Source: Methanolobus psychrophilus R15
GTDB lineage: Archaea > Halobacteriota > Methanosarcinia > Methanosarcinales > Methanosarcinaceae
DNA length: 64,000 nucleotides
Direction of reading: 5' to 3'
NCBI GenBank assembly: GCA_000306725.1
Contig: CP003083.1
Location: 186,001-250,000 of the forward strand
Shown: positions 53,648 to 62,109 of the stretch, piece after piece
Layout: the number at the start of each line of letters is the position of its first letter
How positions within the stretch are numbered: position 1 is the stretch's first letter
Made by a program: the position numbers and the translations under genes
The notes under the pieces: model-generated
Database searches by the model: none
Seen by the model: the letters and a program-made list of their open reading frames with translations, nothing else
What the model was told of the DNA's origin: nothing

Positions 53648-54121
53648 TTATTCCTTGAACGTAATGTAGATCCACTCTTTGATCTCGTCCCTGACCCGGC
53701 GAAACACCCTGAGCTGTTCTTCCTTCGAACCTTCAGCCGATGCAGGATCATCAAAACCCTTGTGGATCACTTTCTTCGCCCTTGGAGAATCGTCATCTTT
53801 TGAAGCCGGCACTTCTAAAGGCATGCTGCATATAGAGCAGGCCTGTTTAGCCCGATCGCAGACAGTTACAGCAACATCGAATACAATATCCTGAAACTCT
53901 CTGGCCTTTTTGGAACGCTGAGAAGAAATGTCAATGCCAATCTCCTGCATGACCGTGACCGCACGAGGGTCTACATGTGTCGCCTCAACCCCGGCGCTAT
54001 AAGCCTCGTACCGGCCACCGGAGACTGCTTTAAGAAGGCCTTCGGCCATCTGGGACCTGGCTGAGTTGTGTGTGCATAAAAAGAGAACCTTCTTTTTTTC
54101 CTGCAATCTCTTACCTGTCAT
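53648..54121 (-). CDS. arsC: Arsenate reductase ArsC (LMW-PTP fold)
   Basis: The 157-aa protein has the phosphatase-loop motif FLCTHNSARSQMAEG (Cys-x5-Arg). Redox cysteines follow in VTVCDRAKQACSICSMP, and a general-acid Asp in GFDDPA. This is the thioredoxin-linked ArsC type, which reduces As(V) to As(III). It converges on arsA on the opposite strand. A small thioredoxin-like protein at 55557-55790 could be its electron donor. Confidence 0.92.
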   Translation of the reverse strand: MTGKRLQEKKKVLFLCTHNSARSQMAEGLLKAVSGGRYEAYSAGVEATHVDPRAVTVMQEIGIDISSQRSKKAREFQDIVFDVAVTVCDRAKQACSICSMPLEVPASKDDDSPRAKKVIHKGFDDPASAEGSKEEQLRVFRRVRDEIKEWIYITFKE

Positions 54122-54170
54122 TATCTTATGGTTTTATCTATGATTCCATATTATCATTTTGGAAGCAGCT

Positions 54171-54443
54171 CTAAAAGTTGCCTATGAGAAAATTCCCCTT
54201 CATCATCTCCCCCACAAGATTTGCCTTTTCACAGTTGGAGGCTTCTTTTGGTTTGCAGTTGAGCAGGATACTCATTAGTCTGTCAGCCAGCCGGTAGAAT
54301 TCCATATCTTCAAGTGTCATCAGGAGATCGGATAATCTTTCGCTGAACTCCCTGCATTTATTATAATCGCATACTGCCTGCTCATGCAGTCTGCATATAG
54401 ATAGAAGCTCTTCCACGAGGTCTTTCGGAATATCCTTATCCAT
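54171..54443 (-). CDS. Small unknown protein, 90 aa
   Basis: The protein is acidic and helical, with four cysteines (SICRL, VCDYNKC, NCK, SNCEK). It starts MDKDIPKDLVEELLSICRLHEQAVCDYNKC. No family is recognised. It lies between arsC and the MtrA-like gene on the same strand, so it is probably part of the same minus-strand unit. The cysteines would suit metal or thiol binding. Confidence 0.65.
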   Translation of the reverse strand: MDKDIPKDLVEELLSICRLHEQAVCDYNKCREFSERLSDLLMTLEDMEFYRLADRLMSILLNCKPKEASNCEKANLVGEMMKGNFLIGNF

Positions 54444-54504
54444 GATAATCGAGCGCTCAGCATATATCTGAATAGTTAAGGAGACAAAAGGTCCAAATCA
54501 ACTT

Positions 54505-55101
54505 TCAGCTTTTTCTTATTTTGGACACCATTTTTTGTTGAATCAAAGTGTCATACTTCTTCCAGCTATTCTCATCGATTTCCGGCATGGGATATGTTGA
54601 AGCTTCGCTCCTTTCCTTGCCTTTGCAGGAGTCAATTGCCCTCTGGATAGTTTCCAGATCCGTGATATCTATGAGATCGACAATCTCGATTTCCCTTACA
54701 AAGCGGTTTATTGCGGTCATGGGGATCTCATCCAGGTAAGGGATCACTCCCTTTGAGCCGATTATCTTCTTATAATCGCCCATGGTCGAAACCCCGTTTT
54801 CTACAAGTGCCATAATGGACTGGCCAGCAAAGTGTTTGCTTTCTTTGCCACAGACTATCAGGCAGTTAATTCTGGGATTTGAAAGTACGTTTACAATTAC
54901 TTTCTGAATACCAAAATTCTCTGTAAAGCACGTACCACATATTGCATAGTTTTGCAAGCCCAGCTTTTCATAGTCAGAAGCAAGTGTCACGACTGCAACA
55001 GGAGAGTCAGGGTCCCCTATCACATAGTCACCATCAGTTACAGGCCAGCCACTAATATCTTTTGAGATATTTATTGAGTCTGTTGCAGCCACGACATTCA
55101 C
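54505..55101 (-). CDS. Soluble MtrA-like corrinoid protein
   Basis: The 198-aa protein resembles MtrA, the corrinoid subunit of tetrahydromethanopterin:coenzyme M methyltransferase. It has SGWPVTDGDYVIGDPDSPVAVVTLAS, YAICGTCFTENFGIQKVI, and LIVCGKESKHFAGQSIMALVENG, where the histidine is the expected cobalt ligand. No C-terminal membrane anchor is present and no other mtr genes are nearby, so it is a stand-alone cytoplasmic paralogue. Its place beside arsC, DGC and thioredoxin genes suggests methyl transfer linked to thiols or arsenic, which is inference. Confidence 0.85.
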   Translation of the reverse strand: MNVVAATDSINISKDISGWPVTDGDYVIGDPDSPVAVVTLASDYEKLGLQNYAICGTCFTENFGIQKVIVNVLSNPRINCLIVCGKESKHFAGQSIMALVENGVSTMGDYKKIIGSKGVIPYLDEIPMTAINRFVREIEIVDLIDITDLETIQRAIDSCKGKERSEASTYPMPEIDENSWKKYDTLIQQKMVSKIRKS

Positions 55102-55134
55102 CTTTGTTATTGGATTATGTTGTTCAGTCTGGCC

Positions 55135-55533
55135 TTAATTAGTCAAAGCATCCTCTACTTTGGCCATAATCTCATTTACTTCAGTTTCCTGCAGATCCAG
55201 ACTTCCGCCCTTTTTCATGCCGAGCTCGGTTATCACTATGCTCTTATCTACTGTGAAGCCTGCGCGTTCCAGTGACTTCTTAGCACAGACCAGGGAACAA
55301 CCATCGATAGCAACTATCTCGCCTGTCCCTTCAGTACTTTTTATTATTCCGGGAACATCGCCTCCGATACCGACAGTACACATGATCTTGCCTTTTCCCT
55401 GTTTAGTAAGCTCAACTGCAACTTTGTTTGCCATTTGTCCCACATTGGAACCACCTGCACATGCATATAGTCCGATAACTGCCGCTTCACATGCACATTT
55501 TGCTCCTTGCGTCATTTTTAGTTCTTCTGCCAT
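55135..55533 (-). CDS. DGC-domain putative zinc-binding protein
   Basis: The 132-aa protein has the family landmarks CACEAAVIGLYACAGGSNVGQMANKVA at the N-terminus, a central GGDVPGIIKS and the IDGCSLVCAKKSLE motif (DGC) near residue 82. The cysteines are thought to bind zinc. It lies between the MtrA-like and thioredoxin-like genes in one minus-strand cluster and is often seen with redox-active disulfide proteins in anaerobes. Confidence 0.85.
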   Translation of the reverse strand: MAEELKMTQGAKCACEAAVIGLYACAGGSNVGQMANKVAVELTKQGKGKIMCTVGIGGDVPGIIKSTEGTGEIVAIDGCSLVCAKKSLERAGFTVDKSIVITELGMKKGGSLDLQETEVNEIMAKVEDALTN

Positions 55534-55556
55534 GATATGTCCTTATTATTTTGCAC

Positions 55557-55790
55557 TTATGATAACCATTCTTTTACCTTCTCTATCGTCGGAACCTTCC
55601 CTGCAATCTTTACATCACCATCGATCACAACAGCAGGCGTGATCATCACTCCGTAATCCAGTGCAGCATTTATATCCTCGACTTTGACCACTTCTGCGTT
55701 AACACCAAGCTCAGCGACTGCCTGCTCAACTAGTTCCTTTGTCTTCTTGCACTTTGCACAACCTGTTCCAAGTATCTCTATTTTCATCAT
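55557..55790 (-). CDS. Small thioredoxin-like redox-active disulfide protein
   Basis: The 77-aa protein has IEILGTGCAKCKKTKELVEQAV with the CxxC at residues 11-14, the cis-Pro in MITPAVVIDG, and a glutaredoxin-like length. It is the first gene of the minus-strand cluster thioredoxin-DGC-MtrA-like-90 aa-arsC. It is a probable reductant for ArsC or for the neighbouring metal proteins. Confidence 0.88.
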   Translation of the reverse strand: MMKIEILGTGCAKCKKTKELVEQAVAELGVNAEVVKVEDINAALDYGVMITPAVVIDGDVKIAGKVPTIEKVKEWLS

Positions 55791-55835
55791 ATCACCTTTG
55801 CTTATACAATTATCATATGGGAAGTGAATTTAACT

Positions 55836-56150
55836 TTACTTCCCTCTTTTTAATATTGAGATCAGTTCGTCCGCATGAGGCATGTTCTTCCTGATCTTGT
55901 CAAAAACTGCTTCCATATCATATTCAACCCTGATGAGCTCGGCCTGTAATGTATCGGTATCAAATACCGCGCAGCTTGCTCGGATATCTCCGTCCCTGGG
56001 CTGACCCGCAGAGCCGGGGTTTATCAGGGTCATATTCCCCACTTTACGTGTGAAGGGGATGTGCGAATGACCTGTGAATATGAAATCTGCATCGACCTTT
56101 TCTATATACTCCTTTACTGTTTCTTCTTTCTTCACGCCGTTAACTCTCAT
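55836..56150 (-). pseudogene. C-terminal half of a YfcE-like metallophosphoesterase
   Basis: The 104 residues contain FIFTGHSHIPFTRKVGNMTLINPGSAGQPRDGD, the GHSH and NPGS motifs of calcineurin-like phosphoesterases. The N-terminal DxH, GD and GNH metal motifs are missing. I do not find them in any frame of the 56151-56560 region, so the gene was truncated from its 5' side. It might still be translated from the ATG at 56150, but the metal site would be incomplete. Confidence 0.75.
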
Positions 56151-56739
56151 TTTGTTTTAATTCATTGTGATTCTTATAAAGTTACAACACCTGATAACAA
56201 TCATGTCATAGCCATAAAGTAGGCCTATCTTATGGTCAATTAGTATTATCATCGATAAATCATTATTGATATAATGTCATTTCAGGGTGTTTATATTATT
56301 TACTGTTCTGAACATTAACCACTGAAGTTACTTTGAATCATGCTCTAGTTCCCATTGGCAGTTAAAGTCATATTAGTCATGTCACAGATATATTGGGAAC
56401 ATGTATATACATGTATATATAGGATACTTAAAAATGTATCGTTGTTCTTTTAAGAGAAGCAGATAATTCAGCTCTGTAAAAATCCTCATTTGAATAAATA
56501 ATACAACCTTGATATACCTGCCAAGGTTATGTACAAGATTTTGATTTTAATCTCAAACAAGTTTCATAATTGTAAAGTCCCTTTGTAAAATAGCGGTAGA
56601 GATTTGAATTGGTTTTGAGAGTTGTCTGATGAATAGTAGAAGTTTATTAAGTCACGCTTACTACCACAACCAATACCTGGAGAAGAAGATGAGTTAGACG
56701 TGCACTTGAAAAAGAATAAGATTTCATTTTTTGTGCATT
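56151..56739. other. Intergenic stretch without supported gene
   Basis: AT-rich, with a TACATGTATATACATGTATATA repeat-like tract at 56399-56420 that could hold promoters. A 61-codon frame at 56564-56749 overlaps the end of the 46-aa gene and looks like chance. Confidence 0.4.
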
Positions 56740-56880
56740 TTAAGGACATATCAACTCAAACTGAATCACATCAGGAAAATCTTGCTGGAATATTTCTTTA
56801 GCTTCTTCTGTTGTATCGGCGTGTATAGGCACCTCTCTTAAAATGTCTTCATCTTCCCGGAATTGAACCCAAAAACACAT
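56740..56880 (-). CDS. Small 46-aa protein
   Basis: ATG at 56880 follows a strong GAGGAGAGG. The frame reads MCFWVQFREDEDILREVPIH, then DTTEEAKEIFQQDFPDVIQFELICP. Balanced composition and the RBS support a real gene despite its size. The next gene upstream ends 15 bp before it, so the two are co-transcribed. I know no family. Confidence 0.6.
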   Translation of the reverse strand: MCFWVQFREDEDILREVPIHADTTEEAKEIFQQDFPDVIQFELICP

Positions 56881-56895
56881 AGTGTAGTCCTCTCC

Positions 56896-57030
56896 TCAAC
56901 ATACCATTATCTGTTCAAGTCTGGCAGTCCCTTTCCATGTCCAGTATCCACATATTTCACAATGCTGCGTGCTTTGGTTCATATCACGCAGGAGTGCCTT
57001 ACATTCAGGACATTCTTTTAGTTGCTTCAA
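56896..57030 (-). CDS. Small zinc-ribbon protein, 44 aa
   Basis: TTG at 57030 opens KQLKECPECKALLRDMN; CEICGYW and WKGTARLEQ follow before a stop after 44 codons. CPEC and CEIC form a rubredoxin/zinc-ribbon-type four-cysteine site. The TTG start is the weak point; an upstream start is blocked by a stop. It forms a two-gene unit with the 46-aa gene. Confidence 0.6.
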   Translation of the reverse strand: MKQLKECPECKALLRDMNQSTQHCEICGYWTWKGTARLEQIMVC

Positions 57031-57459
57031 TTATTCACCCCATTTATACCAGTATTACATATTTTCTTCACCCTAATACCTTTAACTTGGGTTTTGTTTT
57101 AAATTGGATTACTGTGATAATAACACTCCCCCTATAGATTATGTAGTTCTATTATGGATTATCGAGTAATTTACTTACTTAGTAATCATTTAGTTTTTCA
57201 ATTATCAGGTTTAGACCAAATAGTGGCCTAGAAGATTCCCACCCGGAGTGTGAAACACCTCTCTGTGAACTCAGTGTTCTCTGTGGCTGCAATATGGACG
57301 CTTTTTTATAGGTTTAATGATTACGCAAACTTCAAATAGTTACCATGCCGGAAGGCAAGACAATGCAGTAAAAAGAAAAAATCTGCACTTGTAGCACAGT
57401 TGCAGCAACATGAGATTTTCATCAGAACTTAAGATATTGGTCTTCCTATCCTGTCAAGT
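57031..57459. other. Intergenic stretch without supported gene
   Basis: I see no ORF with coding character, RNA gene or repeat. It lies downstream of the PstS-like gene on the minus strand. Confidence 0.4.
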
Positions 57460-58386
57460 TTAGTTGACCGGCAGATACCCAATATCCGAGAGAATTTCCT
57501 GCCCCTGAGCACTCAATACGAAATCAATATATTCTTTTACAGTTCCCTCAGGCTCACCATCGGTATAATAGTAAAGTGGTCTGGAAAGCGGGTAGGTTCC
57601 TCTCCTAATTGTATTGGCATTGGGATAAAATATGCCTTCTGATGTACCAAGTCCAATCATTTTCACACTTTCATCCATATATGCGAGTCCGATATATCCT
57701 ATAGATGCCGTGCTCAATGAAACATCCTTGACCACAGCTTCGGTGTTGGGTTCAATAATCGCGTTTTTAGTATAGGCTTTGTCCCCGAGTACATGTTCCT
57801 TGAAAAATCCGTAGGTTCCTGAACTTTGGTCACGAACCATAACCCTGATCTTCTCGTCATTGCCTCCAAGTTCCTTCCAGTTTGTAACTTCTCCGCTGTA
57901 GACCATTTGGAGCTGTTCAACGCTTAAGCTTTCGAGAGGATTGTTCTTGTTGACGATAACAGATATGCCATCCCATCCAATGATAGTCTCTACAGGCTCA
58001 ATGCCTTTATTATTCGCACTTTTGATCTCTGATTCTTTAATTTTTCGTGAGGCCATAGCGATTTCAACTTCGCCTTCAATAAAACTGGCAACTCCTAGAG
58101 AAGAACCCCCCCCAATAACGATAATCTCATTGCCGGGGTGCAGTTCCATGTAAATTTTGGATTCGGCGATTGAAACCGGCAGAATTGTATCCGAACCTTT
58201 GATAAATATCTTGCTTCCGGTATTACCAGCGTCAATACTTATTGCCGGTGCCGGTATATCCATATCTTTTGTGGAGGGCGTTGTTAATGCGTCCTTCTCC
58301 TGAAAAACTGAGTGTGACAGAAGTAGAACAGAAAGCAGTAATATGCAAATAGTGACTCCTAATATGTATTTATTAATTTGAGACAT
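57460..58386 (-). CDS. pstS: PstS-like phosphate-binding protein
   Basis: The 308-aa protein starts at MSQINKYILG; a signal anchor (LGVTICILLLSVLLLSHS) exports it. The substrate-binding fold shows IKGSDTILPVSIAES, GGGSSLGVASFIEGEVEIAMASR, and VMVRDQSSGTYGFFKEHVLGD, residues that hold phosphate. No pst permease genes follow within the window, so it may work with a distant ABC transporter or as a sensor input. It is divergent from the PhnD-like gene, with about 150 bp of shared AT-rich promoter between. Confidence 0.88.
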   Translation of the reverse strand: MSQINKYILGVTICILLLSVLLLSHSVFQEKDALTTPSTKDMDIPAPAISIDAGNTGSKIFIKGSDTILPVSIAESKIYMELHPGNEIIVIGGGSSLGVASFIEGEVEIAMASRKIKESEIKSANNKGIEPVETIIGWDGISVIVNKNNPLESLSVEQLQMVYSGEVTNWKELGGNDEKIRVMVRDQSSGTYGFFKEHVLGDKAYTKNAIIEPNTEAVVKDVSLSTASIGYIGLAYMDESVKMIGLGTSEGIFYPNANTIRRGTYPLSRPLYYYTDGEPEGTVKEYIDFVLSAQGQEILSDIGYLPVN

Positions 58387-58535
58387 ATAAATCAACCCTT
58401 ATATATACAATTGATATTATATGTATATAAATCTATAGTTTTAAATACTATAAATCTATTTATATTTTAAATGCATTTTTAGTATATATTTTAGTCAATA
58501 TCCGGAATTAAAAACGATGTTGTTGTGGATAAAGA

Positions 58536-59471
58536 ATGAAAGGACCTAAATTGAATTATGGCAAGTACCTGCTCCTAATCTCCCTTCTTATAATCATTGT
58601 ACTGGTAACTGTTTCTAGTGGATGTTTCGAAGGCGAGAAGGCTTTGAAAGTATCTCTTGGGAATACAGATATTCTTGATAAACAGGATACTAAGGGCAAA
58701 TCTGTCCGTATAGGTGTTTTTTCAATGGCATCACCAAAAATGACCATGGAATACTATCAGGACTTCCTTGACTATCTGTCAAAAGATACAGGTCTTGATT
58801 TTGAGCTTGTCCAAAGGGATAATCCTGCTGAAATAAACTATTTGCTGAAAACTGAATATCTGGACGCTGTATTCGTAAGAGAGAGCGATTATTTCGAAGG
58901 CTATGAGGATTTTGGAATGCAGGTAATTGCAGTGCCTGTAATTCATGGAGATATACGCTATTCCTCATATGTGATCACAAGGTCTGATGGCAATATCAAC
59001 TCCCTGGAAGATTTGCGCAACAAACGATTTGCATTCAATAGTTATCGCTTTAATCGCGGAGAAGTTGTCCCCGACTATATGCGCCCTTTGATAAATGAAT
59101 CTCCTGATTCTTTTTTTTCCAGCTACATCTACAGTAACAGCCAGGATAATTTTATTAATATGATTGCTCAGGGGACTCTTGACGGTGCTGAGGTTGATTG
59201 TGTTATGTGGGATTATGTCGTGGAGGATTCTGAGGATTATTCGTCGAATTTGCAGATAATACATACATCTCCACCGCAACTCGTCCATGCAATTGCGGTC
59301 CACCCGGACACTGATAAGGAATTCAGGGACAAGATAAAGTCCTCACTGCTCACGATGCACGATTCCCCCACTGGAAGAGATGTTCTGAAGAACATGCATT
59401 TTGATATGTTCCTTCAAATGGACCATGATACATATGCAAGCCACGAAGATGATTCGCGGAAGGTTGAGTAA
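58536..59471 (+). CDS. PhnD-like substrate-binding lipoprotein
   Basis: The 311-aa protein has an N-terminal membrane segment and lipobox (VTVSSGCFEG). A PhnD/TAXI-like binding domain follows: VRIGVFSMASPKMTMEYYQDFLDYLSKDTG, LEDLRNKRFAFNS, then a DGAEVDCVMWDYV loop. It lies 2 bp before the histidine kinase, so the two are one unit. An exported binding protein coupled to a kinase usually presents ligand to the kinase sensor domain. Phosphate or phosphonate is the likely ligand, given the divergent PstS. Confidence 0.85.
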   Translation: MKGPKLNYGKYLLLISLLIIIVLVTVSSGCFEGEKALKVSLGNTDILDKQDTKGKSVRIGVFSMASPKMTMEYYQDFLDYLSKDTGLDFELVQRDNPAEINYLLKTEYLDAVFVRESDYFEGYEDFGMQVIAVPVIHGDIRYSSYVITRSDGNINSLEDLRNKRFAFNSYRFNRGEVVPDYMRPLINESPDSFFSSYIYSNSQDNFINMIAQGTLDGAEVDCVMWDYVVEDSEDYSSNLQIIHTSPPQLVHAIAVHPDTDKEFRDKIKSSLLTMHDSPTGRDVLKNMHFDMFLQMDHDTYASHEDDSRKVE

Positions 59472-59473
59472 CA

Positions 59474-61285
59474 ATGGACAAACAATCAAGGAAAATTACC
59501 GCCTATTTCGGTCACTTCAGCATCAGGACACAATTAATCCTCAACGTTGTCGGTATTATCCTCATCCTGGGTATTCTGATGGGCTCGTATCTCAATGTGG
59601 TCCAAACGAATATGATGAAAACAGAACTTAATGAGAAAGGCATCTCTATCACGCGTAATCTGGCCGAGAATAGCATAAATCCGATCCTCACAGATAATCA
59701 AGTCCGTCTTCAGTGGCTTGTGGATACGATAAAAGAAAGTGAACCTGAAGTTATGTACGTATTCATAATTGATGAAAGCGGGGAGGTGATGGCTCATACC
59801 TTCAAACGGGGATTTCCGGTGGAGCTCCGGGGATTGAATCCTGCTGTTGGCGAGACAAGCACCTTGCTGCTTGATACAGAAGAAGTGTATATCAGAGATA
59901 TCTCTTATCCTATTCTTGAAGGAAAAGCCGGCGAGGTTCATGTTGGCGTGAGCCAGGAAAGCATAAGGGCCACAGTAGACAAATTCACTGTAACTCTGGG
60001 AATATTCGTCTTTTTACTAATGATTGCCGGTTCCAATGTTGCATATATCGCAGGTACAGTCATCTCCCGCCCAATAATGGATCTCAGGGAAGGAGTGGAG
60101 ATCTTCGGTGAAGGCAACTTTGATTACAAGGTCAGCATCGACTCTCAAAATGAGATTGGTCAGCTTGCCAGTTCTTTCAATGATATGGCATCACATATAG
60201 GTCACCTGATAATCGAGAAAGAGAAAGCTGCTACGGAAGTACTTGATACAAGAAACTACCTCACAAAGATAATATCCGGTAGCCTTGATGGGATAGTTGT
60301 TAGTGACGGTGTCGGGAAGATAGAGTTTGTAAACGAGGCATTCGTAGGAATAGCTGAGTCTCAAGAAAACGAGTTGATTGGATTAGATATGTGTTCCCTT
60401 TTTAAAGAAAAAAGTGAAGAACTTAAGTCTTTTTTGAAAAATACGGAGATTAGCGACACTTTTGTACGCGAGCTAAGTTTCATCACCCGTGATGGCAAGC
60501 TGAAATATGTTATCCTGAGTATGGGGAGTGTGAAATACAGGAGTGAGCTGAAATATGTCTCCGTTGCAAAAGATATCACGGAAATAAAGAAACTGGAACA
60601 AATGAAAAGCAACATCATTGCAAATATTTCACATGAATTACGCACCCCTCTAAACATAATGAAAGGATTCGTAGAAATATCCATTGATGAGCATAACAAT
60701 GATAAAAGGCGCCTTTACCTGCAAAAATCCTTGCAAGCTCTTGAAAAGCAGAACTGGATGATTCAGGACCTTTTGGAAGTTGCTCGGGGAGATAGTGAAA
60801 TGGAGGAACTGAACATGGTAAAAACAAATATTAATGGAGTTGTTGAGATGGCATGTCGGGATATTAAAGGGAAACTCGATGCTTCAGGTATAAATGTTAC
60901 AATAAAACTCGGTACTGACAGGTTCGTGAAGGCGGAGCCTGAAAAGCTTGCTTATGCGCTTACAAAGATTATTGACAATGCATTGAAATTCACTGACAAA
61001 GGCGGAGATATCGAAATAGGTACGTTACTGGATGATGATGGGGCAGTTATCTACACCAGGGACACCGGAACAGGCATTCCAAAGGAAAATCTGGCAAAAG
61101 TATTCGAGAAATTCTATCAGGTAGATGGCACTTCAACTCGCAAGTTCGGAGGAAATGGTCTTGGGCTTGCTATAGCAAAGACTATAATGGAGAAACATAA
61201 AGGTAAACTGTGGGTAGAATCAAAACTTGGTGAAGGCAGTATCTTTTATTTGAGTGTTCCTTATTTTGTTGATATTGACACCTAG
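59474..61285 (+). CDS. Membrane sensor histidine kinase with HAMP and PAS
   Basis: The 603-aa protein has TM1 near residues 20-42, an extracytoplasmic sensor domain of about 130 aa, and TM2 near 172-196. HAMP follows (RPIMDLREGVEIFGEGNFDYKV), then PAS near 265-365, HisKA with ISHELRTPLNIMKG (phospho-His) and HATPase with IDNALKFTDKG, DTGTGIP and GNGLGLAIAK. All kinase boxes are present. With the co-transcribed PhnD-like lipoprotein it probably senses an oxyanion outside the cell. No response regulator is adjacent. Confidence 0.92.
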   Translation: MDKQSRKITAYFGHFSIRTQLILNVVGIILILGILMGSYLNVVQTNMMKTELNEKGISITRNLAENSINPILTDNQVRLQWLVDTIKESEPEVMYVFIIDESGEVMAHTFKRGFPVELRGLNPAVGETSTLLLDTEEVYIRDISYPILEGKAGEVHVGVSQESIRATVDKFTVTLGIFVFLLMIAGSNVAYIAGTVISRPIMDLREGVEIFGEGNFDYKVSIDSQNEIGQLASSFNDMASHIGHLIIEKEKAATEVLDTRNYLTKIISGSLDGIVVSDGVGKIEFVNEAFVGIAESQENELIGLDMCSLFKEKSEELKSFLKNTEISDTFVRELSFITRDGKLKYVILSMGSVKYRSELKYVSVAKDITEIKKLEQMKSNIIANISHELRTPLNIMKGFVEISIDEHNNDKRRLYLQKSLQALEKQNWMIQDLLEVARGDSEMEELNMVKTNINGVVEMACRDIKGKLDASGINVTIKLGTDRFVKAEPEKLAYALTKIIDNALKFTDKGGDIEIGTLLDDDGAVIYTRDTGTGIPKENLAKVFEKFYQVDGTSTRKFGGNGLGLAIAKTIMEKHKGKLWVESKLGEGSIFYLSVPYFVDIDT

Positions 61286-61447
61286 TATGGGTTTTAGTCC
61301 TGGTAAGTCAATCTTCTTTCTTCTGAAGATCACAGGTAAGAACGTTAAACAAAATAGTCAACTCCAGAATTCTCTTCAGTACATACTTTCATATTAAAAT
61401 AGTCTTTTTTAATAAATTATATATAGATATACGGTTTTTATATATCC

Positions 61448-62089
61448 ATGAAAAAAGCTTTGATCTTTGACCTAGACGGCGTATTGGTAGACTCCATGGA
61501 CTTTCATGCCACAGCTTGGAGGACAGCTTTTAGAGAAGCCGGAATTGAAGTAGATATAAGGGATATATTTGAGATAGAGGGTGCCAATGACCGAGGGATT
61601 GTAGAAAGGGTGCTCCGGAAAGAAAAGCATGTTTTCAGTGACGATGTCTTCATTTCGGTTCCTGCAAGAAAACATGAATTATTCAATGTGGACAATGTGA
61701 AACCATTCAATGGAATGGAAAAGTTCCTGTGCGAAATGCATGAACAATTTCACCTTGCCCTTGTTTCCGGTTCTGACAGGGGTGCCGTGGAAAAAATGAC
61801 AGACAGGTTTTACTCTGGTGTTTTTGATGTCATTATCAGTGGTAATGATGTGATTCGGGGGAAACCCTTTCCTGACCCATACCTGAAAGCTGTGGAAATG
61901 CTTTGTGTCAAGAAGGAAGAATGCATTGTAATTGAGAATGCACCTTTAGGAGTTGAAGCTGCAAAGAATGCAGGGCTTTTTTGTGTAGGATTGCCAACCT
62001 ATGTGGATGCTGCACATCTGGAGTATGCAGATAGGGTCTTAAAAGACCATGCAGAACTTCAAGGATATCTCCGGGAACTCTACGCCTGA
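61448..62089 (+). CDS. HAD-superfamily phosphatase / beta-phosphoglucomutase-like
   Basis: The 213-aa protein carries HAD motif I (LIFDLDGVLVDSM), a cap domain (residues 18-85), motif II (LALVSGSD), motif III Lys in GKPFPDP and motif IV (CIVIENAPLGVEAAKNAG). The GKPFPDPYLKA and ENAPLGVEA forms are typical of beta-phosphoglucomutase-like enzymes. The substrate is unproven. It is a single gene with TATA-like sequence (TTATATATAG) about 25 bp upstream, hence possibly leaderless. Confidence 0.88.
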   Translation: MKKALIFDLDGVLVDSMDFHATAWRTAFREAGIEVDIRDIFEIEGANDRGIVERVLRKEKHVFSDDVFISVPARKHELFNVDNVKPFNGMEKFLCEMHEQFHLALVSGSDRGAVEKMTDRFYSGVFDVIISGNDVIRGKPFPDPYLKAVEMLCVKKEECIVIENAPLGVEAAKNAGLFCVGLPTYVDAAHLEYADRVLKDHAELQGYLRELYA

Positions 62090-62109
62090 ATAAATAAGAC
62101 GATAGAAAT

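Noticed and set aside
56399-56420. Alternating TACATGTATATA tract as an origin or CRISPR leader
   Set aside because: Only a short AT-rich near-palindrome; no further repeats or replication genes nearby.
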